In this document: positions 35,172 through 43,652 of the stretch, piece by piece
How the letters are laid out: each line of letters begins with the position of its first letter
Numbering within the stretch: the first letter of the stretch is position 1
NCBI GenBank assembly: GCA_009885795.1
Contig: VFKA01000020.1
Span: forward strand, 62,001 to 126,000
Direction of reading: 5' to 3'
Length of the DNA: 64,000 nucleotides
Source: Rhodospirillales bacterium
GTDB taxonomy: Bacteria; Pseudomonadota; Alphaproteobacteria; Dongiales; Dongiaceae
The notes under the pieces: model-generated
Told to the model about the DNA's origin: nothing
Databases searched by the model: none
What the model saw: the letters and a program-made list of their open reading frames with translations, nothing else
Position numbers and translations under genes: made by a program

Positions 35172-36091
35172 GAGGCGAGGCGGGCGATCAGGAGGTCGAA
35201 GAAGCGGTCCGGGTCGGCGGCGTTGAGGATTCGGGCATTCGCCGGCCGTCCGGAGCGGCCGTCCCAATCGATCGCCGTCACGCCCAGCCTCGGACCGTCG
35301 GCTACCTCGACCGCCACGTTGACGACGGGGCCGGAGAACAAAGTCGGGTCGAGGAGATGCGCGATGACGCAAGGATCGTGCAGCGGGCTGCCGGCCGCGA
35401 GCTCGGCCTTGCTGTTGTAGTACTCCAGCATGCCGGCGGCGGCCCTGGCGACGTTCGAGCCAATGGCGCGGATGCGCGCGATCCTCGCCTCGTTCACCAA
35501 GACCTGACGCGACAAATCGAGCGGGACCAACGTGAGATCGGCGCCGCTGGCAAAGACGATCTCCGCCGCGTGCGGATCGACATGGATGTTGAATTCGGCT
35601 TCGGGCGTAACATTGCCGCCGCCATCGCCGGCGCCGCCCATGATGACGATGCCGGCCAATCGCTTCGCCAAACGCGGCTCCTCGGCGAGGGCGGTTGCCA
35701 CATTGGTGAGCGGTGCCAGCGCGCAGAGCGTGATCGTGGCCGGGGCGGCACCCATGACCCGGTCGATGAGCCAGGTGACGGCGTGTCCTTCCCGGAGCGC
35801 CATGGCGGGCGGCGGTAGATTGGCGCCATCCAGGCCAGTCTCGCCATGGCGAAGCGTCGTGGTCGGCTTGCGCCGGAGCGGCCGGTCGCAGCCGGCGAAT
35901 ACGGGAATGTCGGTGCGCCGGCCAAGCTCGCACAGCCGCAACGCATTGGCGGCCGTTCCCGCCAAGGGCACGTTGCCGGCGACCGTGGTGAGGCCCAGGA
36001 CTTCCAGCTCGGGCGAGGCCAGGGCGAGCAATATGGCGAGCGCGTCGTCGAGTCCTGGGTCGGTATCGATGATGATGCGGCGTTTGGTCAT
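35153..36091 (-). CDS. Nucleoside hydrolase (IunH family)
   Basis: N-ribohydrolase of 312 residues that splits nucleosides into base and ribose. The calcium-binding motif DTDPGLDDA is at residues 9-17. Further family blocks are TLCALAPLTNVATAL, IVIMGGAG, EFNIHVDPHAAEIVF and the distal HDPCVIAHLLDP with the general-acid region. Substrate range (purine, pyrimidine or non-specific) is not readable. The last codons fall inside the 18-bp inverted repeat that precedes the next gene. It lies on the same strand as the hydroxyproline dehydratase, kinase and TIM-barrel genes. Confidence 0.9.
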   Translation of the reverse strand: MTKRRIIIDTDPGLDDALAILLALASPELEVLGLTTVAGNVPLAGTAANALRLCELGRRTDIPVFAGCDRPLRRKPTTTLRHGETGLDGANLPPPAMALREGHAVTWLIDRVMGAAPATITLCALAPLTNVATALAEEPRLAKRLAGIVIMGGAGDGGGNVTPEAEFNIHVDPHAAEIVFASGADLTLVPLDLSRQVLVNEARIARIRAIGSNVARAAAGMLEYYNSKAELAAGSPLHDPCVIAHLLDPTLFSGPVVNVAVEVADGPRLGVTAIDWDGRSGRPANARILNAADPDRFFDLLIARLASISDGI

Positions 36092-36229
36092 GGGCCATCA
36101 CCATAGCCCAGCCATAGCCCCCCGCCATAGCCCATGGGCATCGACGTCATGCTAAACGGTTTCGGCGACGCCTAAGGAGATCGAGAAGACGCGCGCCGGT
36201 CGATCGAACAGGCGCCATGGGAAGGCGAG

Positions 36230-36355
36230 TTAGGCCCGCTCGACGGCGTCATCCCGCATGAATCCAGCGACGTCAGCCGCGTCACGGAACAGCGCCCCCT
36301 CAAAGCTCCCCGCCGGGCCGTCGCCGGTCTTGACTTCGATTGGGGGCAAGGTCAT
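36230..36355 (-). CDS. Doubtful 41-residue ORF in the 36.1-36.5 kb gap
   Basis: The gap 36092-36519 holds this 42-codon minus-strand frame starting at ATG (36355). It is hydrophilic and acidic, with KTGDGPAGSFEGALFRDAADVAGFMRDDAVE as visible composition, and has no domain I recognise. It could be a small real gene or the end of a decayed one. The rest of the gap shows three CCATAGCCC copies (36101-36133) near the nucleoside hydrolase start and the leader of the cold-shock gene. Confidence 0.25.
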   Translation of the reverse strand: MTLPPIEVKTGDGPAGSFEGALFRDAADVAGFMRDDAVERA

Positions 36356-36519
36356 TTAGGGGCCAGCAGTCTTCGCTTCGGCCCGCCTTGCCGCTTCGCC
36401 GCCGAATTTCGATGGCCGGTGTGACTTCAAGAGCATTACCGGAAGCCAGGGATTGCCTTGGGCCAGAGGCAAGCGCCAAAGGTCTGTTTTTGCTTTGAAC
36501 GAAACTCGAGGAGATCGAC

Positions 36520-36723
36520 ATGGCGACCGGTACGGTCAAATGGTTCAACCCGGCGAAGGGCTTCGGCTTTATCGTTCCGGGCGACGGTTCCAAGGACGTC
36601 TTCGTGCACGTCAGCGCGGTGGAGCGAGCGGGACTCGCGACCCTCAACGAGGGGCAGAAGGTCAACTTCGAGCTCGCCACCGAGCGCGGCCGAACGGCGG
36701 CGGTCAATCTTACGCTCGCGTAA
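36520..36723 (+). CDS. Cold-shock domain protein
   Basis: RNA/DNA chaperone of 67 residues, one cold-shock domain. RNP1 is KGFGFI and RNP2 is VFVHV, after the typical opening [26 protein letters not shown] precedes the ATG. An intergenic leader of more than 150 bases is available upstream, as in temperature-responsive csp genes. A strong intrinsic terminator follows 22 bases after the stop, so it is monocistronic. Confidence 0.95.
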   Translation: MATGTVKWFNPAKGFGFIVPGDGSKDVFVHVSAVERAGLATLNEGQKVNFELATERGRTAAVNLTLA

Positions 36724-36745
36724 GGACGACACCGGCCAAACGCGG

Positions 36746-36778
36746 CGGCGGCCCTTAACGGGCCGCCGTTTTCGTTTT
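36746..36778 (+). terminator. Intrinsic terminator after the cold-shock gene
   Basis: The nine-pair stem CGGCGGCCC/GGGCCGCCG closes a TTAAC loop and is followed by TTTTCGTTTT. The stop codon of the convergent HutD gene lies inside the loop, so the structure overlaps both gene ends. Confidence 0.9.
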
Positions 36779-37351
36779 CAGCGTGACGAGGACCGCGCGG
36801 GCGCCCTCGCCGGTGAGGACACAAGTCTCAAGCGGCGCCAACAACAAGGTCCATCCGGACGCTATCGCGGCCTTTCCCCCCGGCCCCTCCGCGCGAATCT
36901 CGCCCTCGAGCGCGTGAATCGCATGGCGGGTTTCCGGCCCGTCGGCGCCGAAGGCGATGGGCGCGTCCAGGCGCCGCATCCGCGCGGTAGCGGCGCAATG
37001 CGCGCGATCGGCAATGACGTTGAAATCGCGGATCGGTCCATCGACAAGGTCGCCGGTGACATCGGCATCGCCGCTAAAGGCGTGAAAGCCCGATCCGGCG
37101 CCGACCGCGATCCCAGCGCCATCGGCAAAACGCAACGTCAACCCGTTCCCATCGACCAGCGCCAGCAACCTGTCGCAGCCGGGGAAACGCGAGAACGGGC
37201 CCGACGACGCCACATCGGCGATGCTGAGGCGCCAATCGAATCGATCGAGGCCGCCGCCCGGGACGTCCGGATGGCGCGCGAGTTCGGTGGTGACGCCAAG
37301 CCCGTTCTTCCACTTCATCACGCGGTAGCCGGCGGGCGACAGGAGACGCAT
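36755..37351 (-). CDS. hutD: HutD family protein
   Basis: Cupin-fold protein of 198 residues. The family signature WKNGLGVTTELARHPD, then FDWRLSIADVASSGPFSRFPGCDRLLALVDG, is clear. HutD is thought to govern histidine-utilisation flux by binding formyl-glutamate or similar intermediates; this role is known only from pseudomonads. No other hut genes are in the window, so the gene is isolated. Its stop lies in the loop of the cold-shock gene terminator. The start codon is followed by RLLSPAGYRVMKWKNG, which fits the family N-terminus. Confidence 0.88.
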   Translation of the reverse strand: MRLLSPAGYRVMKWKNGLGVTTELARHPDVPGGGLDRFDWRLSIADVASSGPFSRFPGCDRLLALVDGNGLTLRFADGAGIAVGAGSGFHAFSGDADVTGDLVDGPIRDFNVIADRAHCAATARMRRLDAPIAFGADGPETRHAIHALEGEIRAEGPGGKAAIASGWTLLLAPLETCVLTGEGARAVLVTLKTKTAAR

Positions 37352-37392
37352 GTCCTAACGTACCGATTCCGACATATGATTCCGTCCTTATT

Positions 37393-37467
37393 GTCATGCC
37401 CGGCCCCCGAGCCGGGCATCCATCTCGACGCGGCACCATGGATTGCCGGGTCAAGCCCGGCAATGAC
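37393..37467. repeat. Dispersed palindromic repeat, family A copy 2
   Basis: GTCATGCCCGGC...GCCGGGCATCCAT and CACCATGGATTGCCGGG...CCCGGCAATGAC form the same two-hairpin unit as at 13221-13295, in the same orientation. Confidence 0.85.
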
Positions 37468-37479
37468 AATCCAAGGAAA

Positions 37480-38268
37480 TTAACGACTCCCGACCCCTTT
37501 TTCGAGCACCGCTTCGATGAGGCGGACGCGCCCCTGCTCCAGGTCGAGGCGGAGGTTCGAGATCATGGAAGGGAAGTCGGGACCGAAGACGAGCGCCGCG
37601 CCTGGCGCCGTTCCGCTCGGCCGGTCCGCGAGCCGACGATACCAATGGATTGCGTCGGCCGTGACGTCTTGCCAGGTTTTTTCGGCGAACCCCGCGCGAC
37701 CGAGGATGGCGCGAAGAGTAGGTTCATCGACGAGATGGCTGTCCTCGGCCCGGCCGGCCCATGGCACGGGAAGATGGAGCGCGCCGTCGGCCGGGCCGGA
37801 CAGACAATCCGCGAGGGCCAGTCGCCCGCCCGATTTCAGCGATCCGGCGATGGCGCGATAGAAGGCTTCCTTGTCGGCGATGTTCATGGCCGATTGCTGC
37901 ACCCAGACGATATCGAAGCAAGCCTCGGCGAAGGGGAGAGACAGCCCATCGGCGCGCACGAAGACCGGTCGCTCGGCCGGGCCGACGGAAGCGGTCAGCG
38001 TCCGGGCGCATGCGACAAAAACGCCGGAGAGATCGATCCCCACGACCGCGGCGCCGAACTCCGCGGCGAGCAGGCGCGAAGGGCCGCCGATGCCGCAGCC
38101 CAGATCGAGCACGCGTTCGCCCGGGCGAATGTCGGCGAGCCGGGCCAGTGCCCGCGTCGCCATAGGCCCCAGCGGATGAAGCTGATCGACAGGATAGAGG
38201 TCCGAAGGCGTCGCGGCCGGCCTGCCCTGGCGCGCCAGGGAATCGAGGATAGCGCCGGCCAAGGTCAT
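37480..38268 (-). CDS. Class I SAM-dependent methyltransferase
   Basis: Methyltransferase of 262 residues. The SAM-binding motif I is VLDLGCGIGGPSRLLA, followed by the acidic end of strand 2 (VVGIDLS) and a motif near FDIVWVQQSAMNI. It resembles sterol/ubiquinone/sarcosine-type methyltransferases (GCGxGGPxR is shared with glycine/sarcosine and tocopherol enzymes). Substrate unknown. The ATG at 38268 overlaps the stop of the HAD-IIB phosphatase gene (ATGA), so the two form an operon. Confidence 0.83.
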   Translation of the reverse strand: MTLAGAILDSLARQGRPAATPSDLYPVDQLHPLGPMATRALARLADIRPGERVLDLGCGIGGPSRLLAAEFGAAVVGIDLSGVFVACARTLTASVGPAERPVFVRADGLSLPFAEACFDIVWVQQSAMNIADKEAFYRAIAGSLKSGGRLALADCLSGPADGALHLPVPWAGRAEDSHLVDEPTLRAILGRAGFAEKTWQDVTADAIHWYRRLADRPSGTAPGAALVFGPDFPSMISNLRLDLEQGRVRLIEAVLEKGVGSR

Positions 38269-39101
38269 CGAGTTCCGGCCGCGAGCAGCGCGTCCGCCAA
38301 TTCGACGAAGCCGGCGCCGGCGCGCGCTTCCGTCACGTAGGCCGGCTCCGCGTCGAGCCTTCCCGCGAAGTCGCGAACGTTGGCGACGCCGACGGAATAG
38401 GGGAAGAACCCGAACATCGGCGCGTCGTTGGGCGAATCGCCGGCGAAGACGAAGCTGTCGCGCCTTGCGTCGAGATCGATCGAGAAGCACTCGGCGAGGA
38501 ACGCCCGCGTCATGCCGAGCTTGTCATAGGCGCCGAACCAGCCATTGACGTGGATCGAGCTGACCTTGGCGGTGGCGCCGGCCTGCTCGAACAGGGCCTC
38601 GATGCGCTCGACCGCTTCCTCCGGCAGGCGCGGCACGTCTTCGCAATAGTCGATGGCTAGATCGGCTTCCCGATAAGGCTGGTCGCTGGCGAGCGCCGTG
38701 CCCGGAACCGAGGCGAGAATCCGCGCTCCCAATTCCTCCAGCCGCCGGCGCGCTTGCGCCCGCTCGGCGGCGGAGTGGTGGAAGCGTTTCACCAGCTTCC
38801 GCGTCTCGCGGTCATAGCGCATGTAGAAGGCGCCGTTTTCGCCCACCACGCCCGCCACCGGCCAGAACCGCGCGATGTGGTCGCACCAGCCGGCCGGCCT
38901 TCCGGTGACGGGCACGACGATCAATCCCGCCGCATGAAGACGTTCGAGCGCGCCATAGGAGGCGGCCGGCAGACAACCATCGGTCGAGAGCGTATCGTCG
39001 ATGTCGGTGAGGACGCCGATGATGCGCGCGCGCGCCGCCAACGGAAATTCGACAAGCGGTTTCAAGGGGTGGCCTCCGGCGCCGGGTAAAGTCGAGGACA
39101 T
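38265..39101 (-). CDS. HAD-IIB family phosphatase
   Basis: Phosphatase of 278 residues. Motif I is TDIDDTLS with nucleophile D33 and acid D35. The IIB cap sits between motifs II (VTGRP) and III, and motif IV is FAGDSPNDAPMFGFF. Family members hydrolyse sugar phosphates (sucrose-, mannosylglycerate- or trehalose-phosphate), so a role in compatible-solute or sugar metabolism is plausible but unproved. Coupled by overlap to the methyltransferase gene. It is divergent from the TPR-sulfotransferase gene. Confidence 0.83.
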   Translation of the reverse strand: MSSTLPGAGGHPLKPLVEFPLAARARIIGVLTDIDDTLSTDGCLPAASYGALERLHAAGLIVVPVTGRPAGWCDHIARFWPVAGVVGENGAFYMRYDRETRKLVKRFHHSAAERAQARRRLEELGARILASVPGTALASDQPYREADLAIDYCEDVPRLPEEAVERIEALFEQAGATAKVSSIHVNGWFGAYDKLGMTRAFLAECFSIDLDARRDSFVFAGDSPNDAPMFGFFPYSVGVANVRDFAGRLDAEPAYVTEARAGAGFVELADALLAAGTR

Positions 39102-39194
39102 AAACCGAAGCCCTCGCGCCCGGCAACCGCTTCCTTCGGCTGGCGGGAAGCGCTATGAGAACCACGATATCCCAATCGGAAGGAGCCGACCCCG

Positions 39195-41213
39195 ATGAGC
39201 GAACCCGCGAGCCCGGAGAAACAACCGCCAAGCCCGGCGGCCCAAGCGCTGCAGGCGGCCATCCGCCTGCACCGGCGCGGGCAATTGCGGCAGGCGGATT
39301 CGGGTTACGAGCAGGTGCTGCGGATGGAGCCGAACAATCCCGACGCGCTGCACCTGCGCGGGCTCGTTGCCGCCCAGACGGGAAATCCAAAGGCCGCGAT
39401 CGAGCTGGTCAACGCCGCCGTCCTGCGCAACCCCGCGTCACCGCCCTATCACAACACGCTGGGGCTGGCGCTTGGGGCGGTGGGCGATTTCGCGGGCGCG
39501 CAAGCGGCCTTTGCCGAGGCGCTCGATCTCGACCCCCGCTACGCCGACGCGCATGTGAATGCCGGCAATCTGATGCGCCGCCAGGATAACCCGGACGGCG
39601 CGCTCGCCCATTACCGCGAGGCGGTGGCGGCGCACCCGAAGCACGCCCCGGCGCTCTGCCTTCTCGGCAACCTCCTGACCGAGCGCGGCGAGGCGGAATC
39701 GGGTCTTCCCCACCTCGAGGAAGCGGCGAAGCTAAGGCCCGCCGACGCGGACGTTCAGGCAAGCCTGGGGGCGGCGCTGGTGGCACTCGGGCGGCCTAGC
39801 GCCCAGGAGACGCTCGAGAAGGCGTTGTCGCTGCGCGCCGATCACGTCGGTGCCTTGCGCAATCTCGCGCTCTTCCATCGCGAGGCCGGGCAGCTGGATC
39901 AAGCCGTGGCTCGTTACCGGCAGGCCGCCGCCTTCGCGCCCAAGGACGCCACGCTGAAATCGGACCTGGGGCAGACGCTCGTCGCGGCCGGGCGGCTCGA
40001 TGAAGCCATGACGGTTTTGCGCGAGGCGTTGGCGATCGATTCGCGCTCGGCCGGCACCCATCTCGGGCTTTGCCGGCTCTACCGGGTCAAGGGCGATTTT
40101 GGCGCCGCGATCGCCCACGCCGAGGCGGCGCTGGCGATCGACCCGGGCTTCATCCAGGCGCTGCTTGGCCTGGCCGACCTCGACGCATCGAGGCTGACGG
40201 AGCGGCATTGGCGCGAGGTCGAGCGGCTGGCCGACGATCCGCGCCTGTCGGCCGACGACCGCAGCCGCCTTCACTTCGGGCTTTTCAATCGCGACCAGGC
40301 GGGCGACTCCCGCGCGCGCGCCTTCGCCCATCTTCAACAAGCCAACGATTTGAAACGCGCGCATCTGGTCCGCAAGGGGCGCACGTTCGACGCGAGCTCG
40401 ATGGCCGGCACGATCGATTACCTGATCGAGACCTATGACGCGGCGTATCTTTCGCAAGCCACCGCGTCGGGTAGCGCCAACGATCGACCGATCTTCATCG
40501 TCGGCATGCCGCGCTCCGGGACGACGCTTTGCGAGCAGATCCTGGCCAGCCATTCGCGGGTCTTCGGCGCCGGGGAACTCCGCGATATTCCCAACATTTG
40601 CCTCCAGGCGCTGGCCCGGGCGAAGGACGCCGTGCCGTCGGCGCCGACGCCCGAGGCGGCGTTCCGGCAATCGCCGCCTTTCATCCGCGACGCGGCCGAG
40701 GTCTATCTGACAAAGCTCGACCGGCTTTCGCGGGACGCGCGGCACGTCACCGACAAGCTGCCCGACAATTTTCTGCGCCTCGGATTCATCGCCACCTTGT
40801 TCCCGAAGGCGCGCATCGTTCATTGCCGGCGAGACCCGATGGACAACGGTCTCTCGTGCTATGAGACGGCCTTTGGCGACGCCACGCCCTGGGCGTGGGA
40901 TCTGACCTCGATCGGGCAGTATTATCGGCAGTACCAGCGGCTGATGGCGCATTGGCGCGCGGTGCTGCCTAATCCCATCTTCGAATTCGTCTATGAAGAC
41001 GTCGTCAACGAGCCCGAGGCCTGGACCAGGCGGCTCATCGAATTCTGCGGGCTCGACTGGGAAGAGTCCTGCCTCGCCTTCCATGAGACCGAGCGGCCGG
41101 TGAACACCGCGAGCTGGAACCAGGTTCGCCGCCCGATCTACAAGGACTCCATCGGACGCTGGCGCCGCTATGAAGCGCAGTTAGCACCGCTGCGAGACGC
41201 GCTTGGCGCATAA
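39195..41213 (+). CDS. TPR-repeat sulfotransferase
   Basis: Protein of 672 residues. Tandem tetratricopeptide repeats occupy about residues 10-350 (for example DALHLRGLVAAQTGNPKAAIE and ADAHVNAGNLMRRQDNPDGALAHYREA). A sulfotransferase domain follows from about residue 430, with the PAPS-binding loop FIVGMPRSGTTLCEQIL and a later CRRDPMDNGLSCYE motif (3'-phosphate loop). Such proteins sulfate surface or secreted carbohydrates or peptides, with the TPRs presenting the substrate. GGAAGGAGCCGACCCC precedes the ATG. The next gene begins 16 bases after the stop. Confidence 0.9.
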   Translation: MSEPASPEKQPPSPAAQALQAAIRLHRRGQLRQADSGYEQVLRMEPNNPDALHLRGLVAAQTGNPKAAIELVNAAVLRNPASPPYHNTLGLALGAVGDFAGAQAAFAEALDLDPRYADAHVNAGNLMRRQDNPDGALAHYREAVAAHPKHAPALCLLGNLLTERGEAESGLPHLEEAAKLRPADADVQASLGAALVALGRPSAQETLEKALSLRADHVGALRNLALFHREAGQLDQAVARYRQAAAFAPKDATLKSDLGQTLVAAGRLDEAMTVLREALAIDSRSAGTHLGLCRLYRVKGDFGAAIAHAEAALAIDPGFIQALLGLADLDASRLTERHWREVERLADDPRLSADDRSRLHFGLFNRDQAGDSRARAFAHLQQANDLKRAHLVRKGRTFDASSMAGTIDYLIETYDAAYLSQATASGSANDRPIFIVGMPRSGTTLCEQILASHSRVFGAGELRDIPNICLQALARAKDAVPSAPTPEAAFRQSPPFIRDAAEVYLTKLDRLSRDARHVTDKLPDNFLRLGFIATLFPKARIVHCRRDPMDNGLSCYETAFGDATPWAWDLTSIGQYYRQYQRLMAHWRAVLPNPIFEFVYEDVVNEPEAWTRRLIEFCGLDWEESCLAFHETERPVNTASWNQVRRPIYKDSIGRWRRYEAQLAPLRDALGA

Positions 41214-41229
41214 CGCCTACGAGGACCTC

Positions 41230-41724
41230 ATGAATCTTCAGAACATCATCCTATTCTGGGCGGCCGCGACATTGGCCGGGATCGTTCCCGCCGCGGCCGA
41301 GGACGCCAAGATCGAGCGCGGCCGTTATCTGGCAAGCATCATGGATTGCGGCGGCTGCCACACGCCGGGCGCCCTCGCCGGCAAGCCGGACATGACGCGC
41401 TACCTCGGCGGCGGCGACATCGGGTTCGAGATACCGGAGCTCGGCGTCTTTTATCCGCCCAATCTCACTCCCGCCCCCGAAGCCGAGATCAGCCAATGGA
41501 CGGACGGGGAGATCGTCGCGGCGGTGCGGACCGGCGTGCGCCCCGATGGGCGCGAGCTCGTGGGCATCATGCCGTGGCACGCCTACGCGGTTCTCACCGA
41601 CGAGGATGCCGGCGCCCTCGTCGCTTATCTGCGCGAGCTTCCGCCAATCGCATCGCCCTCCATACCCTTGACCGGCGCGGGCGAGAAACCGCCGGCGCCC
41701 TACATGAAGGTCGTGGCGCCGTAG
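41230..41724 (+). CDS. Periplasmic c-type cytochrome
   Basis: Cytochrome of 164 residues with a Sec signal peptide (about residues 1-23, cut near PAAAED). The haem site is C40-G-G-C43-H44. The spacing and the YLGGGDIGFEIPELGVFYPPNLTPAPE segment match the single-haem modules found in alcohol-dehydrogenase-type cytochrome c subunits. MPWHAYAVLTDEDAGALVAYLREL carries the likely axial Met. The ATG at 41230 after GAGGACC opens the signal; an earlier frame start lies inside the preceding stop region. Electron partner not encoded nearby. Confidence 0.83.
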   Translation: MNLQNIILFWAAATLAGIVPAAAEDAKIERGRYLASIMDCGGCHTPGALAGKPDMTRYLGGGDIGFEIPELGVFYPPNLTPAPEAEISQWTDGEIVAAVRTGVRPDGRELVGIMPWHAYAVLTDEDAGALVAYLRELPPIASPSIPLTGAGEKPPAPYMKVVAP

Positions 41725-41756
41725 CTAAGGCTATTCCGTTCCTTCTCCTGTCGGCC

Positions 41757-41786
41757 GGCTGACCGGCGCATTCAGCGCCGGTTCAG
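41757..41786. promoter_or_regulatory. Hairpin and direct TTCAG repeats before the secreted-protein gene
   Basis: CTGACCGGCGC and GCGCCGGTTCAG pair around ATTCA, with one bulge. Within it, TTCAG occurs at 41771-41775 and 41782-41786, one helical turn apart (11 bases), the layout used by OmpR-type response regulators. It lies about 70 bases before the ATG of the next gene. Confidence 0.4.
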
Positions 41787-41855
41787 GCAGCGTTGTGCAT
41801 GGTCCTGCTCGCCCGCGCCCCTTGAGGCGGGCTCGACCATAGGAAAGGAACTTCC

Positions 41856-42344
41856 ATGCGCCGCTCCCTCATCGCACTGACGTTCGCGCTTGCGGCCGGC
41901 TTCATCCTGCCGCAAGCGGCCGAGGCCGGGCATGACGGGCCCGCCCCTGGCTATTACGGCGCCGGTCCGGTTCTCGGCGAGGTCGAGAGACGGGTGTTCG
42001 ACGACTCCTATCACGGCCGCTACCCGGGAGACGGTTACGACCGGCGCGACGGCCGCGGCCGCGCCTACGCATGCGGCCACGAAAGGAAATTCAAGGCACA
42101 TAACGTTCGCGAAGGCCGGTCGCGTCACTGCCGCGATCTGTCGCCGGGGCTGGCCCGGTACCGCGATGATTGGAGCGATTGGGACGACTACGACAGCCGC
42201 CAGCCGGAGTATGCGCCATTCCCCGGCGGTTATGGGGCCTACGGGTACGACGACGGTTACTATGACGACCCGTCGGGCGATCTGGCTGCCGGAATGACGG
42301 GGCTGATCCTCGACGCGATCATTCTGTCGAACCGCGACGACTGA
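41856..42344 (+). CDS. Secreted Gly/Tyr/Asp-rich protein, unknown function
   Basis: Protein of 162 residues with a signal peptide (residues 1-24, SLIALTFALAAGFILPQAAEA). The mature chain is rich in Gly, Tyr, Asp and Arg, with short repeats such as GYYGAG, YHGRYPGDGYDRRDGRGR and GGYGAYGYDDGYYDDP. It includes one CGHERKFKAHNVREGRSRHC stretch with two Cys, and a hydrophobic C-terminal segment (AAGMTGLILDAIILS) that could be membrane- or protein-associating. No domain recognised. AGGAAAGGAACTTCC is a strong ribosome-binding region, and a hairpin/TTCAG element lies upstream. Confidence 0.7.
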   Translation: MRRSLIALTFALAAGFILPQAAEAGHDGPAPGYYGAGPVLGEVERRVFDDSYHGRYPGDGYDRRDGRGRAYACGHERKFKAHNVREGRSRHCRDLSPGLARYRDDWSDWDDYDSRQPEYAPFPGGYGAYGYDDGYYDDPSGDLAAGMTGLILDAIILSNRDD

Positions 42345-42403
42345 CCGGCGCCCTGATATGGTCCTCCCACGAGAACGGGGCGGCGGAAATTCGAGAGGCG
42401 GCG

Positions 42404-43150
42404 ATGGGCAGGATCGCGATCGTCACCGGCGGCGGACGCGGCATAGGCAGGGCGACCGCCATCGCCGCCGCCAGGGCCGGCTATGACGTGGCGATCTCCT
42501 ATCTCGATCGCGCCGATGCGGCCCAAGCCACCATCGAGGCCGTGCGCGCGGCCGGCCGGCGCGGGCTCGCGGTCCAGGCCGACAGCGCCAGCGAGCCGGA
42601 CCTCCTGCGCCTGTTCGAGACCGTCGACCGCGAACTCGGCCGCGTCGATGCGCTGGTGAACAACGCCGGCATCGTCGGCCGCGTCGCCCGCGTGGATTCG
42701 GTATCGGCCGCCGAAATCGCCCAGGTCATGATGGTGAACGTGGTCGGCTGCTTCGTGGCGGCGCGCGAGGCGGTCAAGCGCATGTCCACCCGCCGCGGCG
42801 GCAAGGGCGGGGCCATCGTCAATGTCTCCTCGGCGGCGTCGCGGCTGGGCAGCCCCAACGAGTTCGTGCATTACGCCGCCTCCAAGGGGGCGCTCGACAC
42901 CTTCACCCTGGGGCTCGCCAAGGAAGTGGCCGAGGAGGGCATTCGCGTGAACGCGGTGCGCCCCGGCCTGATCGAGACCGACATCCATGCCGCCGTCGGC
43001 GCGGCCGGCCGGATCGAGCGCATTCTGCCGAGCGTGCCGATGAAGCGGGTGGGCACGCCCGACGAAGTCGCGGCGGCGATTCTGTGGCTGCTGTCGGACG
43101 CCGCGTCCTATGTCACGGGGAGCTTCGTCGAAGTCTCCGGCGGGCGGTGA
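42404..43150 (+). CDS. SDR family oxidoreductase
   Basis: NAD(P)-dependent short-chain dehydrogenase of 248 residues. The cofactor motif TGGGRGIG is at 8-15, NNAG at 86-89 and the catalytic Ser at 142/143 with Y157 and K161 (YAASK). The C-terminal PGLIETD and GxxxSFVEVSGG are typical of the FabG-like classical group. Substrate unknown. CCATCGAGG-type spacing is unremarkable; the ATG at 42404 begins MGRIAIVTGGG. It ends about 100 bases before the convergent HigA gene. Confidence 0.88.
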   Translation: MGRIAIVTGGGRGIGRATAIAAARAGYDVAISYLDRADAAQATIEAVRAAGRRGLAVQADSASEPDLLRLFETVDRELGRVDALVNNAGIVGRVARVDSVSAAEIAQVMMVNVVGCFVAAREAVKRMSTRRGGKGGAIVNVSSAASRLGSPNEFVHYAASKGALDTFTLGLAKEVAEEGIRVNAVRPGLIETDIHAAVGAAGRIERILPSVPMKRVGTPDEVAAAILWLLSDAASYVTGSFVEVSGGR

Positions 43151-43250
43151 GGGGATCGAAGCGAGCTTTCGATGACGAACAATGCGGATTCGCGCCAAGC
43201 CGTGCCATGCCGCTCGCGGCATCTCGGAAGGTCCGGCACCAAGACCACGG

Positions 43251-43652
43251 TCAGGCTGCCGCTCGTTTGGCCGCACGCCGTGCCGGCGCCTTCCTAGGAA
43301 GCGGCAAAAGCAGGTCGGCCGGCACGCGGAATCGGGCACGCAATCTCTGCACCATTGACATGCTCAGCCCCTTCTTGCCGCGCAGGACTTCGCTAACTCT
43401 ACTCGGCGTGCCCAGGATCGGCACCATGTCGGCGCGCGTGAGGCCGTGCTGGTCCATCAGGTGGCAGATCAGTTCCGCGATGCTCGGCGGCCGGCGCGGC
43501 CATTTGCGCTCCTCATAGGCGGCAATCAGGCGCGCCTGCGCCTCCAGCCGCGCGGAATCGGTTGGATCGCTCGAGTTCCAAAGCCGATCGACGAGCGCAC
43601 GAGCGCGCGCGAGTTCCGCATCGCTGTCGATCAATATCATTGTCGTATCCAT
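43251..43652 (-). CDS. higA: HigA-type antitoxin
   Basis: Antitoxin of 133 residues with a helix-turn-helix domain in the second half (LICHLMDQHGLTRADMVPILGTPSRVSEVLRGKKGLSMSMVQRL) and an acidic N-terminal part (ILIDSDAELARARALVDRL). The sequence type is that of HigA proteins paired with HigB of the PF09907 family. The ATG at 43652 overlaps the toxin stop by one base (TAATG), so the toxin is first. The Ala/Arg-rich C-terminal tail (RKAPARRAAKRAAA) is variable. Probably autoregulates the operon. Confidence 0.85.
   Translation of the reverse strand: MDTTMILIDSDAELARARALVDRLWNSSDPTDSARLEAQARLIAAYEERKWPRRPPSIAELICHLMDQHGLTRADMVPILGTPSRVSEVLRGKKGLSMSMVQRLRARFRVPADLLLPLPRKAPARRAAKRAAA

Noticed and set aside
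36101-36133. Three CCATAGCCC repeats
   Set aside because: Spacing is irregular and short, with no unique spacers; not a CRISPR array. May be random or a weak operator.
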